Shown: positions 42,904 to 52,740 of the stretch, one piece after another
Layout of the letters: every line of letters starts with the position of its first letter
How positions within the stretch are numbered: the stretch's first letter is position 1
NCBI GenBank assembly: GCA_018296165.2
Contig: JACKQL020000001.1
Coordinates: forward strand, 1,116,001 to 1,180,000
Direction of reading: 5' to 3'
Origin: Termitomyces sp. T153
Lineage: Eukaryota > Basidiomycota > Agaricomycetes > Agaricales > Lyophyllaceae
Length of the DNA: 64,000 nucleotides
The notes under the pieces: model-generated
Seen by the model: the letters and a program-made list of their open reading frames with translations, nothing else
What the model was told of the DNA's origin: nothing
The model's database searches: none
Program-made: the position numbers and the translations under genes

Positions 42904-44898
42904 TGTATATATGATCTTTTGTACGCGAACATGTCATTTCTTGGTCCCTGGGCGTGTGAAGTGAGATTTTTAGTTTTGTCGGAGGGCAAAGTAAGCGAAA
43001 CACGCAGGGGTGTGAGAGGGAGTTGAATCCCTAGTGAGTCCAGAGGCGGGGGTTACGCCCGCTAGTGCCGTCTGCGCTGGCTAGTCCCGGGGTTGGTCGG
43101 GACGGGGCGGGGCATCGCAGGAGGGCTCCCGGGGTCTGTCGGGGTTGGTGGGAGTTCTCCGGTGGGGTCCCCGGCATTTCGGGCGGTGTCGTTGAATTCG
43201 TTTCTCGGAAATTTTCGACTGGGGGTGTAGGGGACGTGCGCCGTTTTGGTAGTAGAGGGTGGCCTTTGAATTTTGTACGGCGCCCAACGGGTTCGGGGCT
43301 TTGGTTGTCTTGGCGGTGCGGTGGGCGGGGGGTAATGGGGGTCTTCCCATGGTCTAGCCCTTACGTCGGTATTGGTGGTGAAGGCGGGCGGGCCCTTTTT
43401 TATTGGCGGGGTTGGGTGAGGCGGGGTTCGTCTTCGCAGTATAGTTGGTCCGGGTCGGGGTTGTGTTCTGGAGTGCTGCGTCTGTGGGCGGGCCTGCTTC
43501 GGGTGGCGCTTTGGTGTGCTCCGGAGTGTCGATGACCGAGGGGGTAGGATGCGGGGTGATCAGTCCCAACCAGTTCCTTCGGGCCCGGGGCCCAATTTGG
43601 GGTTCCGGGTCATCTACATGATATTGCTCTCCTGACCAAAGGTAAGCCCGCGGCGGACAAAGGGGGTCTTACGTATTTCTGATACTTCCTCGAGTTCGGA
43701 GGTTCGGGGGTCTGTGGTCCCTTCATCGGGAAGAAGTGGGTGGTCCCGGAGTCGACTCAAGGGTCACTCGGTGGGGGTTTGTTGGTTGTTCATGGTTGTT
43801 GGGGCGGCGGGAAGGTCGGCCGCGGGAGGGCACTGGAGTGGGGCTCCCCGGGGGATGCGGCAGGGTCGGATTTACTCTTCATTCGTGTTCCGGAGCGGTC
43901 CGGAGATTGTGCAAGTGCAGGGGTGATAGTGGGGGGAGGCACTGCCAGCTTGTCTGGAGGCCCCGGTGATGTGGCCCCTGTTCGGGCGGACATATTCCGG
44001 TGTAGGGGCGGGGTTCGGAGTGGGTGGTGATTTCTGTTGCGGAGTTGGGGCTACCAGGGCATCGTTGTCGAGCCGGCGCTGTGAGTTTTCTTGGTCAGAT
44101 GTCGGGGTCGGAGCGGAGGCCCTGGAGTCGTGTCGCCAGGGTCCGGAGCCGGGTTGATGGGTTCGGAGGGGTCTGGGTGGGACTGTTTCGGGCTGGCGCG
44201 GGGTCGTTTTGGGTTGTCGAGCCATATGGGGGAAGTCTTTTGAGGATATGGGAGCGCGTGCCCCTGGGGGTTGTCGGGTCGCTTAAATGGCCGATCGTTG
44301 TTTTCTGGATGATGGTGGGGCTTCTCCCTCCCTTATATGAACATGTCAGCGAATTTAGAGCACTTGGGGAATTACTTCGTATAGGGTCCTTTTTCCTATA
44401 GTTGGTTCGGGGTGGCCCCTATGCTGGGGATCCCTTCGTGGGAGGTGGCGTAGTCTGGTGGCGGAGTGTAAGCTCGGGGATGTTTTGGTCCTGTTCCGGG
44501 GTTGTCAGGGTCGGGTCGGGGAAGTCGGGGCCCCTTCATTTGTTGGGCGGAGGTGACGGCCGATCGATCGAGGTCCGGAAGCAGGTCACGGGGTTGGAGC
44601 ATAGCCTAGGTCTGAGGTTCTTGTCCTGTGGTGGATTCGAGCTTGATTTCGATGGTTTCGGGGTTAGTTGTCGGAGGGTTTATTTCCTTGGAGGGGGTCG
44701 ATAATAGGGTTTGGTGATGTTGTTGGTGATTAGTCGCGTTCGTCGGTCTGCGGGGTTGCTGGGGGGCCGGTGGAAGATGATTTGACGGTTTGCGCGAGGG
44801 GTTGGGAGTTGGGTGTGAGTTGGGGAAGGTGTCCGTGGGGGGAGCCGTTGTATGAAAGTAACTGGAGCGGAGGGGACGTTTGGTGTCGGATCCACGAC
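42904..44898. other. Non-coding internal region of element C
   Basis: GC-rich, no credible gene on either strand. The sense strand keeps scraps of the parental element: a pol fragment near 44340-44385 corresponding to KFADMF of the polyprotein, and weak likeness to the chromodomain-end region near 43080-43200. It is collinear with the internal region of X, so the deletion predates both copies. Confidence 0.6.
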
Positions 44899-45012
44899 TC
44901 AATGTGCCTCGGCAAATTGGGCAGGGCCGTATGAATCATAAGGGTTCCCCGGCGCGGGTAGACCATAGACATCGGAGTTATTTGATTGTGTGTGCGGAGA
45001 TAATGCGGGCAT
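44899..45012 (-). pseudogene. Truncated gag start of element C
   Basis: 37 codons from the ATG at 45012 (MPALSPHTQSNNSDVYGLPAPG...) to a TGA. It aligns to the first residues of the element B gag frame (V-Y-G-x-P ... N-x-Y). It is too short to be Gag. The same truncation in X shows it is an ancestral feature of the subfamily, possibly a retained packaging or initiation region. Confidence 0.7.
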
Positions 45013-45031
45013 CACGGACGGGGTAAGGTCG

Positions 45032-45043
45032 AGTCTTGATATT
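45032..45043 (-). other. Primer-binding site of element C
   Basis: AATATCAAGACT on the minus strand, one base from the LTR edge at 45045. It is complementary to the LTR 12-mer whose plus-strand copy is at 45730-45741. The TATATAAG box is at 45773-45766, giving a TATA-to-start distance of about 32 nt. Confidence 0.78.
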
Positions 45044-45044
45044 A

Positions 45045-46209
45045 TGTCAGGGTCCGCTGACCTCGGGGGCGCAGCTGCACTGGGCGAGTCCTTACTAGGC
45101 GGGCGTGATTCCCCTGCATTGGTGACCGGACACTCAAAGACATTCTGGGTCCTGGTGGTTTGCACGGGTAATTGGGGAGATGTGATCCAGACAGATCCGG
45201 GAAGGTCCGGAGAAGTCGGATTGTGGGGAAATGAGACGGTCTTGGTGGGGTTCAGGCAGAAGGCCGTACGGGAGATTTGCGGAAGCAAGGGAGTAGGTGG
45301 CTGTGTGATCAATGGGGGCGGAGCCGGGGTTTGATGGGAGATCATTTGGAGTTGATGGAGTCCGGGACCGAGCGAAGAGTGAGGTTCGGACCTGGTAAGG
45401 GGTGTCGGGGTTCGTAATTATAATCGCGGAGTTCGTGAGGTCGTTAGGGTTGATGAAGAATTGGGCACAAGGGTCAGACGACGTCACCGAGACGGCGTTG
45501 GACGAGACAATATGGAACAAGAGTAGATTCGAGTGGAGGTACGAAACGATAACGAGAACGATAACGAAAAGGGGACGAGACAAGACCGGGAGACTGAGAT
45601 AAGACCGGGAGACTGAGATAAGATCGGGAGACTGAGATAAGACCGGGAAACTGAGAGTAAGGAGAAAAAGACACGAAAACGAACACGAAACACAAAAAGG
45701 AAGCAATCAGACCATAGGTAACGTTAAGCAATATCAAGACTGGAGTACGAAGAGCTACTCGATGACTTATATACTGACTACCGGAGGACTTCGGGGTACG
45801 TCGGCTGTGGCGGCGGGGCTTGGCGGGGCTTGACGGAGTGGGCGGGTGTCAGTTGTGATCGAAGATCGTGCCGCGCTGATACGTTGATGGGATCGCGGGT
45901 TGTTCCGAGGTTGTCGTGATATTCCGGAATAGGTCGGAGGAAGCAGGGTGTTGAGTTAATGATGGGTGGGCGAAGATCAGGAGTAGCGGGGGTGGTTCTC
46001 GGGGTTTGGGAAGCCCAGGGTAAGTGTCAGTGGCTGCGGGGCAGGCACCGAAGTTGGCCAGGGGGCCGTCGGAGTTAGCCGGGGAGGTGTCGGAGTTAGC
46101 CGAGGTAGGCGTGGGCATGGGCGGAAGTTCAGCGGAGCGTTGGGGGTCCTTTTGGGGGTTCGGGGGTTTGATGGACGATGTGCGGGGTTTTGGGGAACGG
46201 GTCGTGACA
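45045..46209 (-). repeat. 5' LTR of element C
   Basis: 1,165 bp, same length as the 3' LTR and about eight substitutions from it by eye, mostly transitions. Confidence 0.93.
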
Positions 46210-46214
46210 TCCGA

Positions 46215-46595
46215 GGGCGGCAGATATGATGGCGGGGGTCGACAGAGCTGTGCTGAGTTGACGGGTGTCGGGTACAATCTGAGGTCGGGCCGCGGCTGTA
46301 TTCTGATGGGATCAGTTGGGGGCGCGGCCGCTCTGGGGACGTCGTGACACTCCGGGACGGTCGGGTAAACTAGGGTAGGGGGTCGGGGACGTATGACGTG
46401 GCCAGGAATGGTGGGGGAAGGTTTCAAGGGGGTGTTGATGGCTACGGAGAGGGAGTTGCCGTCAGGGTTTGCCGGAGAAGCGTCGGAGTTGTCCAGTGTG
46501 GGCATCGAAAGTGTGGGCGGGGTCCCGGGGAGTTAGGCGGGAAATTGGGAGGGGTTGGGAGCAGTGTCTAGGGAGCTAGGGAGCAGGTCGTGACA
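46215..46595 (-). repeat. 5' LTR of element B, second part
   Basis: Continues the B LTR after the element C insertion (the 46210-46214 TCCGA is the duplication). It ends GGTCGTGACA and is homologous to 30518-30898. Confidence 0.9.
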
Positions 46596-46600
46596 CCGGG

Positions 46601-47619
46601 GAGCCCCACTCCAGTGCCTCTCTGTGGCTGACCCCCCCGCTGCCCCAACAACCATGAACAACCAACAAATCCCCACCGAGTGACCCTTGTGTCGACTCCA
46701 GGACCACCCACTTCTCCCCCGATGAAGGAACCACTGACCCCCAGACCTCCGAACTCGAGGAAGTATCAGAAATACATAAGACCCCTCTGTCTGTCTTGGG
46801 GCTTACCTTTGGTCAGGAAAGCAATATCATGTAGATGATCCGGAACCTCAAATTTCGGCCCCGGACCTGAAGGAACTGGTTGGGACTGATCACCCCGCAT
46901 CCTGCCCCCTCGGTCATCGACACTCTGGAGCACACCAAAGCACCACTTGAAACATGTCCACCCACAGACGCAACACTCCGGAACACAACCCTGACCTGGA
47001 CCAACTATGCTGCAAGGACAAACCTCGCCTCACTGAACCCCACCAATGAAGAAGGCCCCGCCACCTTTGCCACCAGTGCCGGCATAAGGGCCAGATCACA
47101 GGAAGACCTCCGTTCCCCCCTAACCGCACTGCCAAGAAAACCAAAGCCCCAAACCTGCTGGGCACCATGAAAGAGTTGAAGGTCCACCCTCCAATACCAA
47201 TATGGTGCACGTCCCCGCCACAGACAAAGGAAAACCCCTACACCCCTGGTCAGAATTTCCGAGAATCGAACTCAATAACACTGCCCGAAATGCCACGGAA
47301 CTCCACCGGAGAACTCCCACCACCCCCGCTGAACCTCGGAAGCCCTCCCTGCGATGCCCCGCCCCGTCCCAACAAACCCCGGGACTAGCCAGCACAGACG
47401 GCACTAGTGGGTGTAACCCCCGCCTCTGGATTCATTAGGGATTCAACTCCCTCTCACACCCCTGCGTGTTTCACTTACTTTGCCCTCACACGAACTAAAA
47501 CCTCACTTCACATGCCCAGGGACCAAGAAAAGGACATGTTCGCGTACCAAAATTATATATACAAAAGGTGAGGGAGGCAGCAAGTCCAAGAGCAACAAGA
47601 AACGAGGCCCACACTCATC
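46601..47619 (+). other. Right internal part of element X
   Basis: Resumes element X after the B insertion; GAGCCCCACTCCAGTGCC continues the sequence found uninterrupted in C (near 43830 on the other strand). No gene is seen. It is collinear with the C internal region but has lost many CpGs. Confidence 0.65.
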
Positions 47620-48749
47620 TCACTCCCTCCCCAGACCCCCCAGCAACCCCACCCCCAGGTCGACTTCCATCTGGGCCCACACCACCGCTAAGACCTCCGC
47701 CAACCCCAGCAATGCCTCCCCTGCATCAGCTGTCACCTCCCACCACGACCCCAGGGCCACCGCATTGCATCGCCGATGCCCTGCCAACAACCTCTCCAAT
47801 CGCGCCATCCCCTGCTGCAACTCCGGAGGCTGAACTGCGGACCCCTGCATCAACCCGTCCTGAATCGACGCGAACGCCGCGGAGGCACTGTCCAAGAGGA
47901 CCTGATGCTCCCGCACCCAGCCTAAACCCAGAAAATGAACCGTCAGTAACGAACGGAGGAACGGGAGACAACTCACAAAGGATCCCCACGCGCCCCAAAG
48001 CGGCCTTGTTGGCCAACCAATCCTCCCTCCGCCTCGCCACCTCCAGCTCCACCCACAACGCATCCCCCTCTGGAACTCATCCCCGCCCCTCCGCTTCCCC
48101 TGTGGGCTGCCCCTCCATCTGCGTCAGACGCTCCCACAAGCCCTGCACCTCTAACGCTTGCTCCATCGCCACGTGCACCGAAGTGTTCCTCTCCCGCTCC
48201 ATCGCTTCTTTCTCCATCCGTGCTACATCATGGTCCTCCCTCGCCCATCGGAGCTCACCCTCCCATACTGCCAACGACGTCGTCAAAGCCTCCACCTGCT
48301 TGTGAAGAAAGACCTCCATGACCGAAGAAATCGGTGCGGGGGGACTCGATGACCGTTCCAAGGGGATGCCCGGGACAGGAGAAAAAAGGGAGGACTCCGG
48401 AGGCCCCACCGATGACTCATGCCCACGCGGCCTCTTGCTGGGTCCCGCCCCCGAGGGCGGGGAGGCTCGACGCTTCCCCCAAATCACTGCCAAAGACACT
48501 CCCTTTCCCTTCGGCAACGTGGGACAAAACTTGGCCTGCTTCGGAACCCCTGGAAAATCCACCACCACCACCACGGATGATTCTACAAAGCCCCGTCAAT
48601 CATCCCAAAAAGAAAAGTCAACACCACTTATGACTCCAGTCCCTGATGCTAGCATGGCGCCGACGCTCAAACTCCTCGCCCCCACTGTCGTACACCACCA
48701 CCTCGTCCAAATCAGCGGGAGGGACTACTGGAACGCTGGGGAAAGACAT
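47620..48749 (-). pseudogene. Antisense accessory gene of element X, decayed
   Basis: Third copy of the gene at 41723 in C, again opposite to the element's own direction. Its start codon (48749) lies 213 bp from the 3' LTR. The start, DEVVVYDSGGEEFERRR block, GPSKRPRG motif, coiled coil and tail (WVREHQVLLDSASAAFASIQ, LLAGHRRC, GSWWEVTADAGEALLG) are all recognisable. The first intron donor is destroyed: GTAAGT has become ATAAGT at 48631, a CpG transition. Numerous Arg-to-Trp/Gln/Cys/His changes are those expected from CpG decay. It is therefore probably non-functional. Confidence 0.8.
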
Positions 48750-48961
48750 GACAAAATTTGGGAAACCCTGGAGTACATCCAAAGCTTTTAATTGATTGAG
48801 GAGAACCCTGATGAAGCGGCGGCCGCGCTTCAACTTCGTCTCCCATGCCGCTATCACTCACTGCGGATTGATCAATATTGCTCAGCTTTGACTCCCACGC
48901 CCCGCCAATCCCCATCCTGCCCCCCATGTCTCAAAGGGTCTCGACGCTGAAGGAGGGGTGA

Positions 48962-50142
48962 TGTCACGACCTGTCCTCTGAACCCCCGCACATCGTCCAT
49001 CAACCCCCCAACCCCCACAAAAACCCCCGATGCTCCGCCAAACTTCCGCCCACACCCCGCGCCTATTTTGGCTAACTCCGACGCCTCCCCGGCTAACTCC
49101 GACGCCTCCCCGGCTAACTCCGACGGCCCCCTGGCCAACTTTGACGCCTTCCCTGCAGCCACTGACACTTACCCTGGATCTCCCGAACCCCGAGAACCAT
49201 CCCCACTGTTCCCAATCTTTGCCACCCATCATCAACTCAACACCCTGGTTCCTCCGACCCATTCCGGAGTGTCACGACAACCTCGGGGCGACCCACGTTC
49301 CCCAATGATCCCATCAACATATCAGCGCGGCCCGATCCTCAATCACAACCAACACCCGCCCACTCCGTCGAGCTCCGCTAAGCCCTGCCATTGCGGCCGA
49401 CGTACCCCAAAGTTCTCCGGTAGTCAGTATATAAGCCGTTGAGTAGCTCTTCGTGCTCTAGTCTTGATATTGCTTAACGTTACCTATGGTCTGATTGTTT
49501 CCTTCTCGTGTTTCATGTTTCGTGTCTCGTTTTCTTATCTCAGTCTCCTGGTCTTATCTCAGTCTCCCGGTCTCATCTCAGTCTCCCGGTCTTGTCTCGT
49601 CTCCATTTCGTTATTGTTCTTGTTATCGTTTCGTATCTCTACTCGAATCTACTCTTGTTCCATATCAACCCCATCCCATTTCATCTGACGCTGTCTCGGT
49701 GACTCCATCTGACTGTTGTGCCCAAGTCTTCATCAACCCTAACAACCTCACGAACTCCGCGATTATGATTACAAACCCTGACACTCCTTCACCAGGTCCG
49801 AACCTCACTCTTCGTTTGGTCCTGGACTCCATCAACTCCAAATGATCTCCCATCAAACCCCGGCTCCGTTCCCATTGATCACACAGCCGCCTACTCCTTC
49901 GCTTCTGCAAATCTCCCATATGGTCTTCTGCCTGAACCCCGCCAAGACCGTCTCGTTTCCTTGCAATCCGACTTCTCTGGACCTCCCCGGATCCGTCTGG
50001 ATCACATCCCACCAACTATCCGCACAAGCCATCAGTGCCCGGAACGTCTTTGAGTGTTTGGTTACCAGTGCAAGGGGATCACGCCCGCCTAGTAAGGACT
50101 CGCCCAGTGCAGCTGAGCCCCCAAGGTCAGCGGAACCTGACA
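48962..50142 (+). repeat. 3' LTR of element X
   Basis: 1,181 bp, TGTCACGACC ... AACCTGACA, followed by the GTAAT duplication. It has three in-phase copies of GGCTAACTCCGACGCCTCCCC-type 21-bp units near 49069-49130 where the 5' LTR has one fewer. Confidence 0.92.
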
Positions 50143-50147
50143 GTAAT

Positions 50148-52190
50148 GACATAGATGTGGCATCTTCAAGAGAATCCTTGTAGTCCATGCCCTGTGTCTA
50201 AGGGCACATTTTCTTTCTCTACATCTTCTACAGTTAGTCTGTAAGAAGCTAGAGCATGCCCACTTGATCAAGACTAGTGGTTACTTTCAAAAATCATTGG
50301 TCCAACAGGAGAAGCCAGTTGAAAATGAGTACACAGTTGCCTAGTAGAAGTATATTTTGTAGCAGTAAATTCAGAAACAGTGTCTAGAGAAAAAGTAGTA
50401 ATTGTCAAACACAGAGATATCCATAGTAAAAACTTAGAAGGTATTGCAGATGTGCAAGATGATAGTACAAGGCAGAGAATATATAACATGTGACCATGAT
50501 GACCATGTTATAAATATGTTCCACATTCATCCCATTCCTCCTTTGTGCAGACTTCCAGGCTTAGTAGACTTTATGAAGGCATCCAAAATGCCAACATCCA
50601 TCATTAAAGACCCAGCCAGGGAAAGATTGAAACCATTGTTGTTAATATTGCTACAAATAATGTCAGAGTAGAATCAAAAACATAAAAAAGAATCAAAAAT
50701 ATAAAAATATAAAAGCATAATATTTACCTTAGTAAATTCCAGGTGAACCATCTACAAGATGTTGTATCAGTGGTACTGATAAAAAACAAAGATATTTGAT
50801 TCATCTTGATATAGACATAGACATGACAAATTAATCAGCAACTTACTGCTGCAGGAACATTCTTCTGGTTAAACAACAGATTTGTGGCAACTCATGATAT
50901 AGTTATATATCCAAGGCATGGGACTGAAACCAATAATGAATCTCACAATCATCTAACTTTAAAAAAAGAATCAAGTGTTAAATCAACTTTGAGAGTGGAT
51001 GATGATGATGATGAATCTAATTGTTTACTTAAAGACCTATTTTACACATGAACCATCGTGTTTTAGGTCCTGCAGTATGGTAGGGGTGGTAATTACGGAC
51101 ACATCTGGTAGGTACTCTGGCCAGACACCTTTTTCAAGTGTGCCGGTTACACCTTGTAGCCATTTTACTACAATTTGATCCTTTGGAGTTCATACTACTT
51201 CCCACTTTGCAATCCCTCCCCATCTGCCACTAATGTGCCTTCCCAATTTCTGAACTCAGCTACACTTGGTACAGCTTAGTTGGAGTTGATTGGTGTAGGA
51301 CTTTTGAATAGCCCAATTGGCAAGCTCATGCCTTCCTCTAGTTGACCCACAACCAAGGGTAGTCATGACTCCACCCTTCCCCACACCCAGATGTTACTTT
51401 CAGAAGGCCAATCCCAAGATTTGGAACCTGTGTCAGAATGAGCCAGCCAAGGCAAAACTTACTTGTGACAGTATGCCGCACCATATTAGGCTAGGCACCC
51501 AACCACTTATTTCAGCTTGCCAATGACCTCAACAGTCATACCAACCCATCTGATGAACCACACATTATGTTGGCAGCCTGATCAACCTATATTGGCATCC
51601 TATCCTCACACCTACTTGTACCATGACCCACTTGGTCAGTGAGGTTCCTTCTCAGCACTTGGTCCAGACCCTCTCCCAAATCTATCACATCAAGGAACCC
51701 TTTCTTTTTCTGATTGGGCACAAGCATGGTGGTCACCTAACCTCATCATGTCACATGCTGATTGGTCTGTTCCAAATTGGCTGACCCACAAAGCCTCCCT
51801 AGTCAACACGTGTGAGCAGTGGCTTCCTGGCAGCATTGAATAAGCCAGGTGCAGTGTCTAAATTGTTTTCTGCCAAAGGCCACAGTGCATACCATGTCCA
51901 TTTTAGCCGAGAGTCAAACCCCTGACCTCCAGGTTAGGTGCTTGCCACTTGGAATCATCACATCATCCCTAAGGACACAATGGTGCCAGCTGAGCCACTG
52001 TGCCCAGCACTTTGAGACTGGAAATTATAATAAAGACTAACATTCACTAACATGAACAATAACAACTATAAGCACATTGATTGAACAAAGAAAGACCCAA
52101 GTCAGCATAGTAAGGAGATAAGTGGGAAAGCTTCATTTATATGACAGTCTTGATTACTTCATTGAGGAACTCTTACAAATAAAAATCAAA
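50148..52190. other. CpG-depleted repeat debris right of element X
   Basis: Continuation of the AT-rich ground into which X inserted. No gene on either strand; all frames are short. It includes the SINE-like piece at 51850-52004. CpG is nearly absent. Confidence 0.5.
51850..52004 (-). mobile_element. tRNA-derived SINE-like fragment
   Basis: On the minus strand an RNA polymerase III A box TGGCTCAGCTGG (51997-51986) is followed about 65 nt later by a B box GGTTTGACTCT (51920-51910), one CpG transition from the GGTTCGA core. The intervening sequence does not fold into an obvious normal tRNA, and the spacing is long for one. A SINE head or tRNA relic fits better than a working tRNA gene. Confidence 0.5.
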
Positions 52191-52590
52191 GACCCAAGTA
52201 GACAAAGTGAGGATGGGGCTAGGTCTTGGCAAGGTATGATTTCATGAAATATAAAGACCTAATCAAACAGAGTGAGGTTGGATCTGGATCACAGCGTCAA
52301 GTTCAAATTCAAAGCCTTAACCAAAAAATGTGAGGTTGGGTCTGGGTCTCAACACTGACACAACAAGATTCAGAGCCCTAACTGAATGAAGTGAGGTTGG
52401 GGCTGGGTCTTAACATTAAGTCAGAATATCAATGACCTAACTGAACAAAATGAGGTTAGATCTTAGCATTGAGTTAACAAAATACAAAGACCTAACCAAA
52501 AAAAGTGAGGTTGGGTCTTGATCTCAGCATTGAGTGAGATTGAGTCTGAATCCTCAACACTGAGTCAACAAAATTCGAAGCCTGAACAAA
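52191..52590. repeat. Minisatellite, about seven ~60-bp units
   Basis: The phrase GACCTAACCAAA-AAAGTGAGGTTGG-TCT recurs with starts near 52191, 52256, 52314, 52375, 52434 and 52489, with a partial copy after that. Spacing is 55-65 bp. Each unit ends with a variable CTCAACATTGAGTCAACAAAAT segment. Copies are diverged and CpG-poor. No coding potential. Confidence 0.75.
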
Positions 52591-52740
52591 TGGATGGCAT
52601 TCTATCTTAGCAAGAGGATACAGGACTATGCCAAAGGCATGAACTGTAGCTTGTCCATAAGAGTCAGGGAATGGTGCTTGCCACCACTAAGATTAGATAA
52701 GGAATGCTGATATAAATTACACTGTCCATTCCTCATTAGT

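Larger units (their letters stand above)
40348..46209 (-). mobile_element. Element C: young non-autonomous LTR retrotransposon
   Basis: Two 1,165-bp LTRs (40348-41512 and 45045-46209) with only about eight differences by eye, and 5-bp duplications TCCGA (40343-40347 and 46210-46214). The internal region is 3.5 kb with no RT, integrase or full gag. It holds a primer site (45032-45043), a 37-codon gag start, non-coding sequence and, on the opposite strand beside the 3' LTR, one intact three-exon gene (41723-42847). The polypurine tract GAAAGGGGGGTGA abuts the 3' LTR. It must have been mobilised in trans by an autonomous relative. It is the youngest of the nested elements and retains its CpGs. 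Confidence 0.93.
29900..46595 (-). mobile_element. Element B: chromodomain Ty3/gypsy retrotransposon, inactivated
   Basis: Minus-strand element with 999-bp LTRs: the 3' LTR at 29900-30898 and the 5' LTR at 39730-40347 plus 46215-46595, the latter split by element C. It is about 10.8 kb without C. Target-site duplications are CCAGG (29895-29899) and CCGGG (46596-46600), differing by one CpG transition. The primer site is 39717-39728. The polypurine tract GAAGGGGGGGTGA abuts the 3' LTR. Internal order in the sense direction is gag, CCHC knuckle, two protease-like domains, RT, RNase H, integrase and chromodomain, then on the opposite strand an accessory gene (31112-32746) beside the 3' LTR. It belongs to chromoviruses of the Tf1/sushi type by chromodomain and self-priming. 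Several stops and two catalytic Asp-to-Asn changes make it defective. Confidence 0.92.
27233..50142 (+). mobile_element. Element X: non-autonomous LTR retrotransposon, split by nested insertions
   Basis: The 5' LTR (27233-28392) and 3' LTR (48962-50142) are homologous along their length and flanked by identical 5-bp duplications GTAAT (27228-27232 and 50143-50147). They therefore belong to one insertion. Without element B the element is about 6.2 kb. The primer site lies at 28394-28405, a short gag start follows, and a polypurine tract (GAAGGAGGGGTGA) precedes the 3' LTR. No reverse transcriptase frame is present. The two LTRs differ by many transitions at former CpG sites plus one extra 21-bp unit in the 3' copy, so this is the oldest of the three nested elements. 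Element B entered the internal region at 29899/46601. Confidence 0.9.

Noticed and set aside
47568..48305. 245-codon plus-strand frame in element X
   Set aside because: Shadow of the decayed antisense gene on the other strand; same composition as the shadow in C.
51910..51997. Functional tRNA gene
   Set aside because: A and B boxes are present but the B box core is mutated, spacing is long and no cloverleaf could be drawn.
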